DNA of 64,000 nucleotides, taken from assembly GCF_014203025.1 (NCBI RefSeq), contig NZ_JACHID010000002.1, positions 124,001 to 188,000 of the forward strand, read 5' to 3'. The first letter of the stretch is position 1; each line of letters begins with the position of its first letter. Below, in pieces: positions 18,028 to 27,829 of this stretch. A program made the translations under genes and the position numbers. The notes under the pieces were generated by a model. It searched no databases. It saw only the letters and a list, made by a program, of their open reading frames with translations, and was not told the DNA's origin. The stretch is from Desulfurispira natronophila. Lineage in GTDB: Bacteria; Chrysiogenota; Chrysiogenetes; Chrysiogenales; Chrysiogenaceae.

Positions 18028-19846
18028 ATGCGTCGTGATTGTGCTGCTGTGTCGACTGGGGCAGGTTGATGGTAAAGCGGGCGCCTTGCTCGGTGTTTTC
18101 CACGGTGATGCGCCCACCCATGTTTTGTTCAACGATAATTCGGGAGATGTAGAGGCCAATGCCGGTTCCCTGGTCTCCTTTGGTGGAAAAGTAGTGGTCG
18201 AAGATTTGACCCACAATAGCTTTCGGAACTCCACCACCGGTATCAGTGATGGCAATATTTACCCATTGCTGCTCTATACTCATCTGAACCTCAATGCGGT
18301 GCTCCTCATCCGGGCCCTGATTTTTGATGCGCTCCAGAATAGCATCCCGGGCGTTGAGGAGGATGTTGAGTATGACTTGCTTGAACTCGTTGGGCAGTCC
18401 CACTACCTCAAATCCGGGGTGATCCAGACGGGGTGGGTGCAGAAATATATGAATATTATGTTTGGTGAATTGCACACCGAAAAGCTCCAATACGGTCTCG
18501 ATTGATGTGCCAACGTGAAAGCGGGTTTTTTGGCGCGTTGGTTTAAAAAAGTCACGAAAGACCCCCAGCGTCTGTGTCATGAATTCCACCTGTTGCTGAA
18601 TGGTGGCGCAGGCTTCTTCGAAGTAGGATTTGTCGTGACTTTCGTAATCAAACATCATGAACTGTGCCTGCAGACCAATGGCATTGAGCGGCTGGGACCA
18701 CTGGTGTGCAATGACGCCAATCATGTCGCCCATGGCGGCCATTTTTGCTTGCTGGATAAAGAGTTCCTGGTGTCGGGTGCGCTCTTCTATTTCTTGCTCA
18801 ATCCGCTGCTCCAGGTTCTGATTGAGCTCCTTGAGAGCCTCTTCCATTTGCTTGCGGCTGGTGATATCCATGATAATGCCCAGCAGCTTGATTATCTGGC
18901 CTCCTTCATCAAGAACAGGTCGGATGCGGACAAAAACATAGGGGTGCCCGTGGTCGGGGAGGTTTAGTCGCAAGTCAAGATCGTACTCTTCGCCATCGGC
19001 GATGGCTCCTGCCACAGCTTCTTGCAGGCGAGGCCAGTCAGCAGGGTGCCAGTAGCGGGGGTCGTAGATAGAGGCAGCTACAGTATCACTGTCCTCGTTA
19101 TGAGCACCTCCCAGGAGGTGACTGAGCTCATCGGACAAAGTTACCTGATCGCTTCGCAGGTCCCACTCCCAACTGCCCATTTGGGCCACTCGCTGCGCTT
19201 CAGCCAGATTGACCTTGGCTTTGCGCAGCTCTTCTTCAATTGTCTTGCGCTTAGTCAGATCGGTGTTTACGCCAATAATAGTCATGGCCTGCCCATGACT
19301 ATCTCTTTCTACCACCCATCCACGGACGAGAATCCATATGTAGTTTTGTTTCTGCGGATGAAAGAGGCGCATTTCCTCTTCAAACTGTGTGCTATGTACA
19401 GCAAGACACTCTTGCATTATCTGCTGCACCCGCGGAGCATCGTCCGGGTGCAGACGTTGGAGAAAGTGACGCTGTAAATCGATCTCCTCTTGAAGAGGAA
19501 TGCCATGCAGGGATTTCCAGGAGTTTGAGCAGGTGATTTGATTGTGGGTAATATCCCACTGCCAGGTACCATCCCCACTGGCCTCGAGGGCTGTTTTCCA
19601 GCACTGCTCATGACGAGTTACAGGCTGTTCTGAATTGGTAGTTCTGGGCCAGCAAAGCCATAACGTAATCAGGCCCAGTGCTGTAGCTATTGTGGCCAGC
19701 ACCAGAGTAACCATGGCCAGTGTGTGGATGGGATGGTGTGTTTCCAGGCTGGTTAGACCATGAAGGATGGTGGCGCTGGACAGTGTGGCTATAAGGGTTG
19801 CCAAAAGGGTTATTATTGATATTTTTGCGGAATTGCGCATGATCAC
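18026..19846 (-). CDS. PAS-domain sensor histidine kinase (orphan)
   Basis: A 606-residue membrane-anchored kinase. Two hydrophobic helices lie near residues 8-28 and 42-65. Two PAS/PAC units follow: about 80-205 ('GDGTWQWDITHNQITC' to 'IGVNTDLTKRK') and about 215-335 ('QMGSWEWDLRSDQVTL' to 'LGIIMDITSRKQM'). A coiled coil leads into the dimerisation helix with phospho-acceptor His381 in 'GVIAHQWSQPLN'. The ATPase domain has 'NILLNARDAI', 'ITDTGGGVP' and 'GTGIGLYISRIIVEQ'. No response regulator is adjacent. It is 113 bp downstream of another kinase on the same strand. The signal is unknown; PAS domains of this type often bind haem, flavin or small ligands. Confidence 0.93.
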   Translation of the reverse strand: MIMRNSAKISIITLLATLIATLSSATILHGLTSLETHHPIHTLAMVTLVLATIATALGLITLWLCWPRTTNSEQPVTRHEQCWKTALEASGDGTWQWDITHNQITCSNSWKSLHGIPLQEEIDLQRHFLQRLHPDDAPRVQQIMQECLAVHSTQFEEEMRLFHPQKQNYIWILVRGWVVERDSHGQAMTIIGVNTDLTKRKTIEEELRKAKVNLAEAQRVAQMGSWEWDLRSDQVTLSDELSHLLGGAHNEDSDTVAASIYDPRYWHPADWPRLQEAVAGAIADGEEYDLDLRLNLPDHGHPYVFVRIRPVLDEGGQIIKLLGIIMDITSRKQMEEALKELNQNLEQRIEQEIEERTRHQELFIQQAKMAAMGDMIGVIAHQWSQPLNAIGLQAQFMMFDYESHDKSYFEEACATIQQQVEFMTQTLGVFRDFFKPTRQKTRFHVGTSIETVLELFGVQFTKHNIHIFLHPPRLDHPGFEVVGLPNEFKQVILNILLNARDAILERIKNQGPDEEHRIEVQMSIEQQWVNIAITDTGGGVPKAIVGQIFDHYFSTKGDQGTGIGLYISRIIVEQNMGGRITVENTEQGARFTINLPQSTQQHNHDA

Positions 19847-19959
19847 CTGTTTCGTGTCGATATTTTGAGGGAGGAGAGTGACTGGCTGAAGATCCAGGTA
19901 GTTGACGCCTTTTTCCCTAAAAATCTAAGGAAATAAACTGCCTTCCCTGATTCAAAAGG

Positions 19960-21723
19960 TCACTGGGGCTGATCCTGTAGCGCCGCAGGGGGATTCTGGA
20001 CCGACAGTGGCAACTCCAGCAGCACTTCCAGACCTTTTCCCGGTTGATTGAGCAGCTGAACAGTTCCGAACATTTGCCCTTCTATCAGCTGCTTGACGGT
20101 GTAGAGTCCAAGTCCGGTTCCCGAGATGACCCCGTCGCCGCGGCCAATATCTTTAGTGGTAAAGAAAGGTTCAAAAAGTCGTTCTTCGAGGTCGGCATTA
20201 GCGCCACCGCCATTGTCGCTGATACTGAGGCAGGCATGCTGTTTATCCTGCCACGACTTAACCTTAATGAGGCCAGGCTGGTTGGTCTGGTGTTCATGTC
20301 GCCACATTTGAATGGCGTCACGGGCATTGGTGAAGATATTGAAAAGCGCTTGCCGAAAGGCAGCGGGATAGATAGGTGCCATGGGAGAGGTCGCTGATTT
20401 CTGGTAATGGTCTGGCAGGTCGATGGTAATATCAAGATCAGTAAACTGTGTCTGGAAAAGGTTGATGGCGGCATTTACCTCGTTGAGCAAGTCTCGGGTT
20501 TGCAGCGGTTCGTTTTTGCGGCAGAAACCCTGGAGGTTTTCCAGGGTCTGGGAAAGGTCACTGACCCGCTCCATCACCCGTTGGGTGATTTCGCCAACCT
20601 CTTCATCACTGCGAGCCTCCGGGTTGTGCCACAGGTCGTGGAGGGCCTGTACTTGCAGGGCAATCATATTCAGGGGTTGGCGCCAGTGGTGGGCAATGGC
20701 CGTGACCATTTCACCCATGGAGGCGATGCGAGACTGCCCTATCAGGGCGCGCTCACTGGCCTGACGACGTTGCACCTCCACCTGGACTCTCTGCTCCAGT
20801 TCTTCGTTGATTTTTTGTAACTCCTGCTGGAATTCCCGGTGCTCCATGTAGGCCCCGATGACCTCGGCTCCCGTACGCAGCAATCGTATATCATTAGTAT
20901 CCCATGAGCGTTCATGCTGTATGTCGTCCAGGCCGATAAAACCGATCCAGCTCCCCTGGCTGTAAAGAGGAATCACCAGAATAGACTGAATTCCCTGGGG
21001 CACCAGAAGGGCCTGCTCTGAGGCCGGGAAATCCTGGATAGCACCGCTGATAATCCTGCCGGCACCCAGCTCCTGGGCCCAGCGCTGAAAACCGACATGA
21101 AAGGGAACGCACTGCAAATCAGGATTGTGCAGCTCGGGGGTCACCCCGGGAGCACAGGCTTCGTAGGCGTAGCGAGTGCACATACCATGTTCCGGATGGT
21201 AAAAGTTGAGAAAAATATAGACGCGATCCGACTCGGAAGCTTCCAGCAGGTACTCCAGCGATTCGCTAAGGGGGTCGCCGCCACGATGCACCAGCAGGCG
21301 GTTAGACATACGGGCAATAATACTTTCGTAGCGGATACGGCGCGAAAGGGTTTGCGTGGTCTGGCGACGGCGGGTTACATCGTTGTGGAGACTGATGAAT
21401 TGTATGACTTGTTGTGAGTCGTCGAGAACTGGCGTAATATAGAGCTCGTCCCAGAAAGGGAGCCCCCCTTTGCGGTAGTGATAGATTTCACCGTAGTAGG
21501 GTGTACCCTCCTGTAAGCAGTGCTGAATTTTCTGCACCGCAGCTGGATCAGTCCCGGGTCCATCCAGGAAGTCGCATGGCTGTGATAGGACTTCATCGCG
21601 AGTCCAGCCGGTTATGCGGGTAAAGGCGTCGTTGATATAGCGAATTTGGCCTTCGGCATCACTGACCAGGACCCCCTGGCTTATGGAGTTGAGCAGTTGC
21701 TCATTGATAAGGGGATTGGTCAT
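19960..21723 (-). CDS. PAS-GAF sensor histidine kinase (orphan)
   Basis: A 587-residue cytoplasmic kinase with no membrane segment. A PAS/PAC unit (about 5-125) opens with 'LNSISQGVLVSDAEGQIRYI' and ends 'ISLHNDVTRRR'. A GAF domain (about 140-290) includes 'SILVIPLYSQGSWIGFIGLD'. A coiled coil leads to the H box 'TAIAHHWRQPLN' with His345, then the ATPase domain ('NIFTNARDAI', 'ISDNGGGA', 'GTGLGLYTVKQLIEG'). The H box carries His-His, so the second His could be confused with the acceptor. It is the promoter-proximal member of a two-kinase minus-strand block with no partner regulator in view. Confidence 0.93.
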   Translation of the reverse strand: MTNPLINEQLLNSISQGVLVSDAEGQIRYINDAFTRITGWTRDEVLSQPCDFLDGPGTDPAAVQKIQHCLQEGTPYYGEIYHYRKGGLPFWDELYITPVLDDSQQVIQFISLHNDVTRRRQTTQTLSRRIRYESIIARMSNRLLVHRGGDPLSESLEYLLEASESDRVYIFLNFYHPEHGMCTRYAYEACAPGVTPELHNPDLQCVPFHVGFQRWAQELGAGRIISGAIQDFPASEQALLVPQGIQSILVIPLYSQGSWIGFIGLDDIQHERSWDTNDIRLLRTGAEVIGAYMEHREFQQELQKINEELEQRVQVEVQRRQASERALIGQSRIASMGEMVTAIAHHWRQPLNMIALQVQALHDLWHNPEARSDEEVGEITQRVMERVSDLSQTLENLQGFCRKNEPLQTRDLLNEVNAAINLFQTQFTDLDITIDLPDHYQKSATSPMAPIYPAAFRQALFNIFTNARDAIQMWRHEHQTNQPGLIKVKSWQDKQHACLSISDNGGGANADLEERLFEPFFTTKDIGRGDGVISGTGLGLYTVKQLIEGQMFGTVQLLNQPGKGLEVLLELPLSVQNPPAALQDQPQ

Positions 21724-21951
21724 ATTCTTGCCCCGGTGTGTTTGTTAGCGTAACTCATGTTATAGAGTTTTCTGATAAGCATGTTTGCCATAATTAAAGT
21801 TTTGTACCTTCGAGAGCGCAGGTTATCTCGCCACGCCTGAACAGGTATCCTATAACGGATAGGCAGTGTCGTGGTCAATATGTAATCACCAGTTTGGCAG
21901 CGTGAATAAGCGTTTGTGACAACATAAAGTGTAACAATTCGAGGAAATTTC

Positions 21952-23673
21952 ATGTATATCCCAACGAGCCAGGCAGAGCTTCGCCACAGAGGAGTTACGC
22001 GTCCCGATGTGATTTTGATCAGTGGCGACACTTACATCGACAGCCCATGTAGTGGTATTGCCATTATTGGGCGTGTACTGGAAGCTGCTGGTTTTTCCGT
22101 TGCCATTATTGCCCAGCCCCGCACTGACAGGTCAGATGACATTACTCTTTTTGGTGAACCTCGTCTTTGCTGGGGAGTAACCGCCGGGTGTGTCGACTCT
22201 TCGGTAGCCAATTATACTGCCTTGGGAAAACCCCGCCGCAGTTGTGATTTTACGCCCGGAAATCGCAATGACCGGCGACCTCACCGGGCGACCATTGCTT
22301 ATACCAATCTTATTCGGCGCTACTTCAAAAGTACGGTTCCAATCGTGTTGGGAGGGATTGAGGCCAGTTTGCGGCGTATTGCCCACTACGATTATATCAG
22401 TGGAGCTGTGCGCCGCAGTGTCTTGCTGGATGCAAAGGCAGATATACTGGTATATGGCATGGGCGAACGTGCCATACTGAACATTGTGCAAAGGCTGGAG
22501 CAAGGGGAGCCCCTGGGTGTAATCCCCGGTACCTGCACCTTGGATTCCTATCCAAAGCAGGAGTATGTTGATCTACCCCCCTATGAGGAGGTTGCCAAAA
22601 ACCGAGAAGCATTTGGCCAAATGTTCAGCCTTTTTTCCCGCCACAACCGCAGCCACTGTGAGCCCGGACTCAACCAGCGTCATGGTCATCGCTACCTCCT
22701 GCACCATCCGCCGGCGGTGCCTCTTGACTCAACCGAGCTCGACCACATTTACGAGCTACCCTATATGCACAATGTGCCACCAGCCATTCGCCAGCAGGGA
22801 GAGGTGCGCGCACTCCATACCATTCGCCACTCCATCACTACACATCGGGGATGCTATGGGCAGTGTTCCTTCTGCGCTATTGCTCTGCACCAGGGCCGCT
22901 GTGTGGTCAGTCGCTCTTCCCGGAGCATTGTGCGGGAAGCCCAGCGTCTCACACAGCTGGAGGGCTTTCGTGGCACTCTTCCCGACCTGGGCGGGCCTAC
23001 GGCAAATATGTATGGATCCGGCTGTCAGCAAATGCAGCAAGGCGATCCCTGTGCCCATCGATACTGCATTGGCTACGACGGGGTCTGCCCGCAGCTCAAA
23101 CACGGCCATAGATCACAAATGCAGCTGCTGCAGGCACTGGAAGCAGTGGATGGCATCAAAAGTATTCGCATAGCTTCCGGTATTCGTTTTGACCTGATAC
23201 TGGCTGATGTAAAAAATGGCAGAGCCTACCTGGAGCAACTGGTGGACCACCACCTGGGAGGGCAGATGAAAATTGCTCCCGAGCACAGCGAAAATGATGT
23301 GCTGCAGTTTATGAACAAGCCTCGTGCAGAGGTGTTGCAGAAGTTTGTGAGGCTCTTGCGGTCGGTTCGCCCCCAGGCTTACTTGAGCTGTTATGTCATT
23401 GCCGCCCATCCTGGCTGCACCAAAAAACACATGGAAAACTTTGCCCGTTTTGCCCGCCGTGAACTGAAGTTTGTGCCAGAGCAGGTGCAGGTATTCACCC
23501 CCACACCGTCCACACTCTCCACTACCATGTTTCATAGTGAGCTTGATCCGGGCAGCGGGAACACGCTGTTTTGCGAAAAAGGGGGGCAGGGGCGCCAAGC
23601 CCAGAGAGAAGCAGTGGCTGGAGCTCCCCCTTCAGGAAAGGGTGCGAGGCGTCAGCGGAGATTCCGAACATAA
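21952..23673 (+). CDS. ygiQ: YgiQ-family radical SAM protein, probable 3' frameshift
   Basis: Radical SAM enzyme of the UPF0313/YgiQ family, function unknown. Residues 1-200 form the family N-terminal domain ('GDTYIDSP.SGIAIIGR', 'IVLGGIEASLRRIAHYDY'). The cluster-binding motif is 'HRGCYGQCSFCAIALHQGR' (CxxxCxxC). The barrel end has 'MKIAPEHSENDVL' and 'YVIAAHPGC', then 'VQVFTPTPSTLSTTMFHSEL'. The last ~35 residues after 'LFCEK' become Gly/Ala/Arg-rich and unlike the family. The +1 frame from the A5G6 run at 23575-23585 instead gives 'PREKQWLELPLQERV', a more typical tail, ending at 23680. A frameshift (real or a base-call error) is suspected. The ATG start follows GAGGAAA. Confidence 0.9.
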   Translation: MYIPTSQAELRHRGVTRPDVILISGDTYIDSPCSGIAIIGRVLEAAGFSVAIIAQPRTDRSDDITLFGEPRLCWGVTAGCVDSSVANYTALGKPRRSCDFTPGNRNDRRPHRATIAYTNLIRRYFKSTVPIVLGGIEASLRRIAHYDYISGAVRRSVLLDAKADILVYGMGERAILNIVQRLEQGEPLGVIPGTCTLDSYPKQEYVDLPPYEEVAKNREAFGQMFSLFSRHNRSHCEPGLNQRHGHRYLLHHPPAVPLDSTELDHIYELPYMHNVPPAIRQQGEVRALHTIRHSITTHRGCYGQCSFCAIALHQGRCVVSRSSRSIVREAQRLTQLEGFRGTLPDLGGPTANMYGSGCQQMQQGDPCAHRYCIGYDGVCPQLKHGHRSQMQLLQALEAVDGIKSIRIASGIRFDLILADVKNGRAYLEQLVDHHLGGQMKIAPEHSENDVLQFMNKPRAEVLQKFVRLLRSVRPQAYLSCYVIAAHPGCTKKHMENFARFARRELKFVPEQVQVFTPTPSTLSTTMFHSELDPGSGNTLFCEKGGQGRQAQREAVAGAPPSGKGARRQRRFRT

Positions 23674-23830
23674 GAGTTAGTCGTGATGCAATTGCCCAGG
23701 TTAAAGTGTCAAGAAACGTATTTCTGCAGAACCATGTCTTCTCACCTGGCTTATTACCGGGACTGTCGTGTAAATCTTGCGGTTTAGAAAGTGCGAAACT
23801 CTTAAGCTAATCCATACCCGATTATTTCAT

Positions 23831-23853
23831 AAAAACCCATCTGCGGTGTTGCT
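23831..23853 (+). repeat. Short repeat unit upstream of the GGDEF/EAL gene
   Basis: AAAAACC-CA-TCTGCGGTGTTGCT. The core of 14 bases recurs exactly at 27531-27544, with matching AAAACC before it, just after the GGDEF/EAL gene, so the two units flank that gene. The surrounding gap (23681-24157, about 480 bp) shows no convincing gene; the frame open across it lacks a family match, and its codons do not look coding. Confidence 0.5.
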
Positions 23854-24157
23854 CGCCGCTGCTCGGTGGCTAGTGACAATGCGCCGGGCAACCCTGCAAA
23901 TGGATGTCTTACCCTACGCTGCCTGGCAGGCTGCCAGTATCATGTCTTGCATATTTCACTGCGCTGTGCCAAATTTAACCTACAAAAACTCGACTCAAAT
24001 AGTCATGATAAATCCTGACTTCCCAGGCTTCAGCAGAAATCCGCTACTACTGACAATTGCGCGGCAATTCACCCGGAGGGCACTTCAAAATAATGATGAG
24101 CAAGCATATTCGCAATACCCATATGCTTCACAATGCCATCCGGGCAGGCTGCACCAT

Positions 24158-27100
24158 ATGATCAGGCTGCATGTGGCGTTGCTGTTGGCACTTTTTGCTG
24201 CCGGTATTTCCCAGGGGAAAGTGCCGCCACTCATACTTACTCCTGAGGAGCAGCAGTTTTTTGCAGAGCATGGCCCGGTTGTTTTTGTCAGCCAGACCAA
24301 CTATCCACCATTTGAGTTTATCGACTACGATGATCGCAGCGCCGGAATCATGATCGAACTGGCCCAGTGGCTGGGATCTACCATGGGCTTTGCGGTCAAG
24401 TTCACCGACACATCCTTCTTTAAGGCGCAAAAAGCCGTTCAGGACGGCTCGGCAGACGTCATAACCAGCTTTTTCTATAGCCCCACCCGTGACGAAACGT
24501 TCGATTTTACCCAAACCATATTTGAGGTTCCTGCCTCCATCTTTGTCTATGCTGACCGGCCCGATATCGTTCGGGCACAGGATCTGGCCGGAAAAAAGAT
24601 TGCCATGCAGAGGGGCGATTACGCCAAGGAGTTTCTTGAGTCGCGCAATATTGAGTTTCAGAAAATTCCTACCGAGAGTTTTTTGGAAGCAGCTCAGGCA
24701 GTAATCGCTGGTCTGGCCGACGCCTTGATCGGCGATGAGCAGATCATTCTCTACTACCTCTACCGTTACGACCTTATCGATCAGCTGAAAATATCCGGTA
24801 ATCCCCTCTATGTGGGCCAGAACTCCATGGCCGTCAAATCAGGTAATACTCAGCTGCAAGCATTGCTTGACAAAGGAATTACCCATGCGCGAGCGCATGG
24901 GGTAATTAATCAGATCGAGGGAAAGTGGCTGGGCAAGGCTCTTGCGTCTCCAGCATTTAACTGGAAAAAGTTGTGGCCCTACGCACTGTTGACACTGGTG
25001 ATCATCGTTCTGATAGTTTTGCGTAATCTGGATTTACGCCGCGCCATTAAAGCACAGACCGAAAAATTGCGCCTAAACGAGCAGCGCCTCTCCTACGTTA
25101 TTGACGGCGCCCATGCGGGAACCTGGGAGTGGAATGTTCGCACGGGGCTGGTTGCCTACAACGAGCGCTGGGCGGAAATTATTGGCTACACCCTGGCGGA
25201 GCTGGAGCCTCTGACCACCGATATCTGGAAAAACTCCACCCATCCCGATGACCTGCAAAAATCAGAAGACGCCCTGCAAAAGCACTTTAATGGCGAGGAA
25301 GCATACTATCGCAGTGAAAACCGCATGCGGCACAAAAACGGACACTGGGTCTGGGTGTTGGATCGAGGCAGGGTCTACGAGTGGTCGGCCAGTGGAAAAC
25401 CTCTGCTCATGGCTGGCACCCACCTGGATATCACCGAACTCAAGGAAGCGGAAGAGGCCTTGCAGCAGAGTGAAAGGAGGTATCGTGACCTCTCGGAACT
25501 GTTGCCACTGGCTGTTTTTGAGGCGGATGCCCAAGCCAGGCTCACTTACGTCAATCAGGCAGCATTCAAAATGTTTGGCTACACCCAGCACGACCTGGAA
25601 CAGGGCATTTTTATCCCCCAGACCATAGCGCCCGAGGATCACGAGCGCCTGCAGAAGAACATGCACAATCTCGTTGCAAAACAGTCTGAGCAAAGCAACA
25701 TCTACACCGCTGTGCGCAAGGACGGAACGCCCTTTATCGTCCGGGTTTATGTGACGGCTATTGTTGAAGAAAACCGTCTGCAGGGTTTTCGCGGCATCCT
25801 CCTGGACATCACCGACCAGGTGGAAGCTCAAACCCAGCTGCGCATAGCGGCAGTTGCCTTTGAATCTCAGGAGGCCATGATGGTTACTGATGCCAACGCC
25901 AACATTCTGCAGGTGAACCAAGCCTTTAGCGAAACCACCGGCTATAGCGCCGAGGAGGTTATTGGCAAAAATCCCCGCTTCCTCCAGTCCGGTTATCATG
26001 ATGAAACTTTTTATGAGAAAATGTGGCAATCCATTACCGAGACCGGCATGTGGCAGGGAGAAATATGGGATCAGCGCAAAAACGGCGAAGTCTTCCCCAA
26101 GTGGCTCACCATATCAGCAGTCCGGGACGACCAGGGCCATGTCACTCATTATGTGGGAAGCCACTTCGACATCACCGAGCGCAAGCGGGCAGAAGAGAAA
26201 ATCGCCGAACTGGCCTACTTTGACCAGCTGACGGGAGTTCCCAATCGCACCCTCTTCAACGACCGCATTCACCAGGCCATGATGGCATCCAACCGCAGTG
26301 GCGTCTACGGAGCGCTTTTGTTTATCGACCTTGATAACTTTAAAACCCTGAACGACACCCTGGGTCATGACACGGGCGATGACCTGCTCAAACAGGTAGC
26401 CAGACGCCTGACAAGCTGTGTGCGGGGCGAAGATACGGTGGCGCGCTTGGGAGGGGACGAGTTCCTGGTTATGATTGCCAATCTCAGTGACGATAAAACC
26501 GAAGCTGCCAATAATGCGGAACTGATTGCTGAAAAGATACTCACCACACTCAATGCTCCCTACGATTTGTCCGGAATGACCCATCACAGCACCCAGAGTA
26601 TTGGCGTCACCCTTTTTCATGGCGACAGCACCCCCATTGATGAGTTGATGAAACAGGCCGACATGGCTATGTACAAGGCCAAGGCGTCGGGCAGGGATGC
26701 CATTCGCTTCTTTGACCCGGAGATGGAAATAGCCATAGCCAACCGCTCTGCTTTGGAAAAAGACCTGCGCACTGCTATCCAGGAAGATGAGCTGGAGCTG
26801 CACTACCAGCCCCAGATTGAGGAAGGCGAAACCATCATAGGCGCCGAAGCCCTGGCCCGCTGGACCCACCCTCAGCGTGGCAGAGTCTCACCCGGTGAGT
26901 TTATCCCCCTGGCGGAAGAGTCAGGGCTAATACTACCGCTGGGCAAGTGGGTTATTCAGGAATCCTGTCGTCAGCTGGCCCGCTGGCAGCAGCAGCCGGA
27001 GCTGGCCAATCTCACCCTGGCCATCAACGTCAGCCCAAGGCAGTTTCGCGAGCACAGCTTTGTGGAGGAGGTGCTGCAGGCGCTGGCTGAAACCAAGGCC

Positions 27101-27511
27101 GACCCGGACAAGCTAAAAATCGAACTCACCGAGAGCCTGCTGGTGGAAAACGTGGAGGAAATCGTCCTGAAAATGCAGAGGCTCAGATCCCATGGAGTTC
27201 ACTTCTCTCTTGACGATTTTGGCACCGGCTACTCTTCGCTGGTCTACCTGAAAAAACTGCCCCTGGATCAACTCAAAATCGACCAGTCTTTTGTGCGGGA
27301 TATTTTAGTGGACAGCAACGACGCCACGATAGCCAAAACCATCGTGGCGCTTTCCGAGAGCTTTGGACTCAATGTGCTGGCGGAAGGCGTGGAGGAAGAG
27401 GCGCAAAGACAATTCCTCTTAAACGTCGGCTGCAGTACTTATCAGGGCTACCTCTTCAGTCCTCCCTTGCCGGTGGCTGATTTTGAAGAGTATGTGAAGC
27501 GGCATCGCTGA
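24158..27511 (+). CDS. Periplasmic-sensor PAS-GGDEF-EAL c-di-GMP enzyme
   Basis: A 1,117-residue membrane signalling protein. Residues 1-20 form a signal peptide. About 28-260 is a bacterial solute-binding family 3 domain ('FVSQTNYPPFEFIDYDDRSA'), placed in the periplasm as in BvgS/EvgS-type sensors. A TM helix is at about 272-289. Three PAS/PAC units follow (about 305-430, 435-560, 565-690). The GGDEF domain has Gly765-Gly766-Asp767-Glu768-Phe769, intact for diguanylate cyclase. The EAL domain has Glu897-Ala898-Leu899 ('GAEALARW') and 'DDFGTGYSS', intact for phosphodiesterase. The net activity cannot be read. An in-frame extension to 23777 exists, but the ATG at 24158 gives the clean signal peptide; its ribosome-binding site is weak. 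Confidence 0.92.
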   Translation: MIRLHVALLLALFAAGISQGKVPPLILTPEEQQFFAEHGPVVFVSQTNYPPFEFIDYDDRSAGIMIELAQWLGSTMGFAVKFTDTSFFKAQKAVQDGSADVITSFFYSPTRDETFDFTQTIFEVPASIFVYADRPDIVRAQDLAGKKIAMQRGDYAKEFLESRNIEFQKIPTESFLEAAQAVIAGLADALIGDEQIILYYLYRYDLIDQLKISGNPLYVGQNSMAVKSGNTQLQALLDKGITHARAHGVINQIEGKWLGKALASPAFNWKKLWPYALLTLVIIVLIVLRNLDLRRAIKAQTEKLRLNEQRLSYVIDGAHAGTWEWNVRTGLVAYNERWAEIIGYTLAELEPLTTDIWKNSTHPDDLQKSEDALQKHFNGEEAYYRSENRMRHKNGHWVWVLDRGRVYEWSASGKPLLMAGTHLDITELKEAEEALQQSERRYRDLSELLPLAVFEADAQARLTYVNQAAFKMFGYTQHDLEQGIFIPQTIAPEDHERLQKNMHNLVAKQSEQSNIYTAVRKDGTPFIVRVYVTAIVEENRLQGFRGILLDITDQVEAQTQLRIAAVAFESQEAMMVTDANANILQVNQAFSETTGYSAEEVIGKNPRFLQSGYHDETFYEKMWQSITETGMWQGEIWDQRKNGEVFPKWLTISAVRDDQGHVTHYVGSHFDITERKRAEEKIAELAYFDQLTGVPNRTLFNDRIHQAMMASNRSGVYGALLFIDLDNFKTLNDTLGHDTGDDLLKQVARRLTSCVRGEDTVARLGGDEFLVMIANLSDDKTEAANNAELIAEKILTTLNAPYDLSGMTHHSTQSIGVTLFHGDSTPIDELMKQADMAMYKAKASGRDAIRFFDPEMEIAIANRSALEKDLRTAIQEDELELHYQPQIEEGETIIGAEALARWTHPQRGRVSPGEFIPLAEESGLILPLGKWVIQESCRQLARWQQQPELANLTLAINVSPRQFREHSFVEEVLQALAETKADPDKLKIELTESLLVENVEEIVLKMQRLRSHGVHFSLDDFGTGYSSLVYLKKLPLDQLKIDQSFVRDILVDSNDATIAKTIVALSESFGLNVLAEGVEEEAQRQFLLNVGCSTYQGYLFSPPLPVADFEEYVKRHR

Positions 27512-27520
27512 CAGGCTGCT

Positions 27521-27710
27521 GAAAACCTCTTCTGCGGTGTTGCTTACTCTACGAGGTCTTATAGCTGGGTGATTTGTAGCTATTCACGGTGTTTTGGCGC
27601 TCGCGCCAGCACTCCTCCCAGAGACGCTCACTTTTGTCCAAAGATCTACATCTCTGCCGCTCGCCATCCAGGCTCGCTCCCGGAACACTAGCGCTCATGC
27701 AGAAGAAAAC
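27521..27710 (+). repeat. Dispersed repeat, copy A, before the ttrBCA-like operon
   Basis: The left part (27521-27544) matches the unit at 23831-23853. The right part (27573-27710) aligns without gaps to 33011-33148, with roughly three of four bases identical by eye. Conserved blocks include ATTCACGGTG, TCCTCCCAGAGAC, CTCTGCCGCTCGCCATCC and CGGAACACT. The whole gap 27512-27829 has no gene. Confidence 0.65.
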
Positions 27711-27829
27711 CCACACCATATCTGTGAAGAGTTCCGTATCTATTTTTTCTGAAAAAATATCCCCTTCCCCCTTTTTCCCCACTTTTCCTTTCTATATTAG
27801 CGACAAAACCTTTCGTGGAGGTCGTCGCC

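Noticed and set aside
23777-24157. In-frame N-terminal extension of the GGDEF/EAL protein
   Set aside because: It crosses a repeat unit, has no family similarity, and would bury the signal peptide that starts at 24158.
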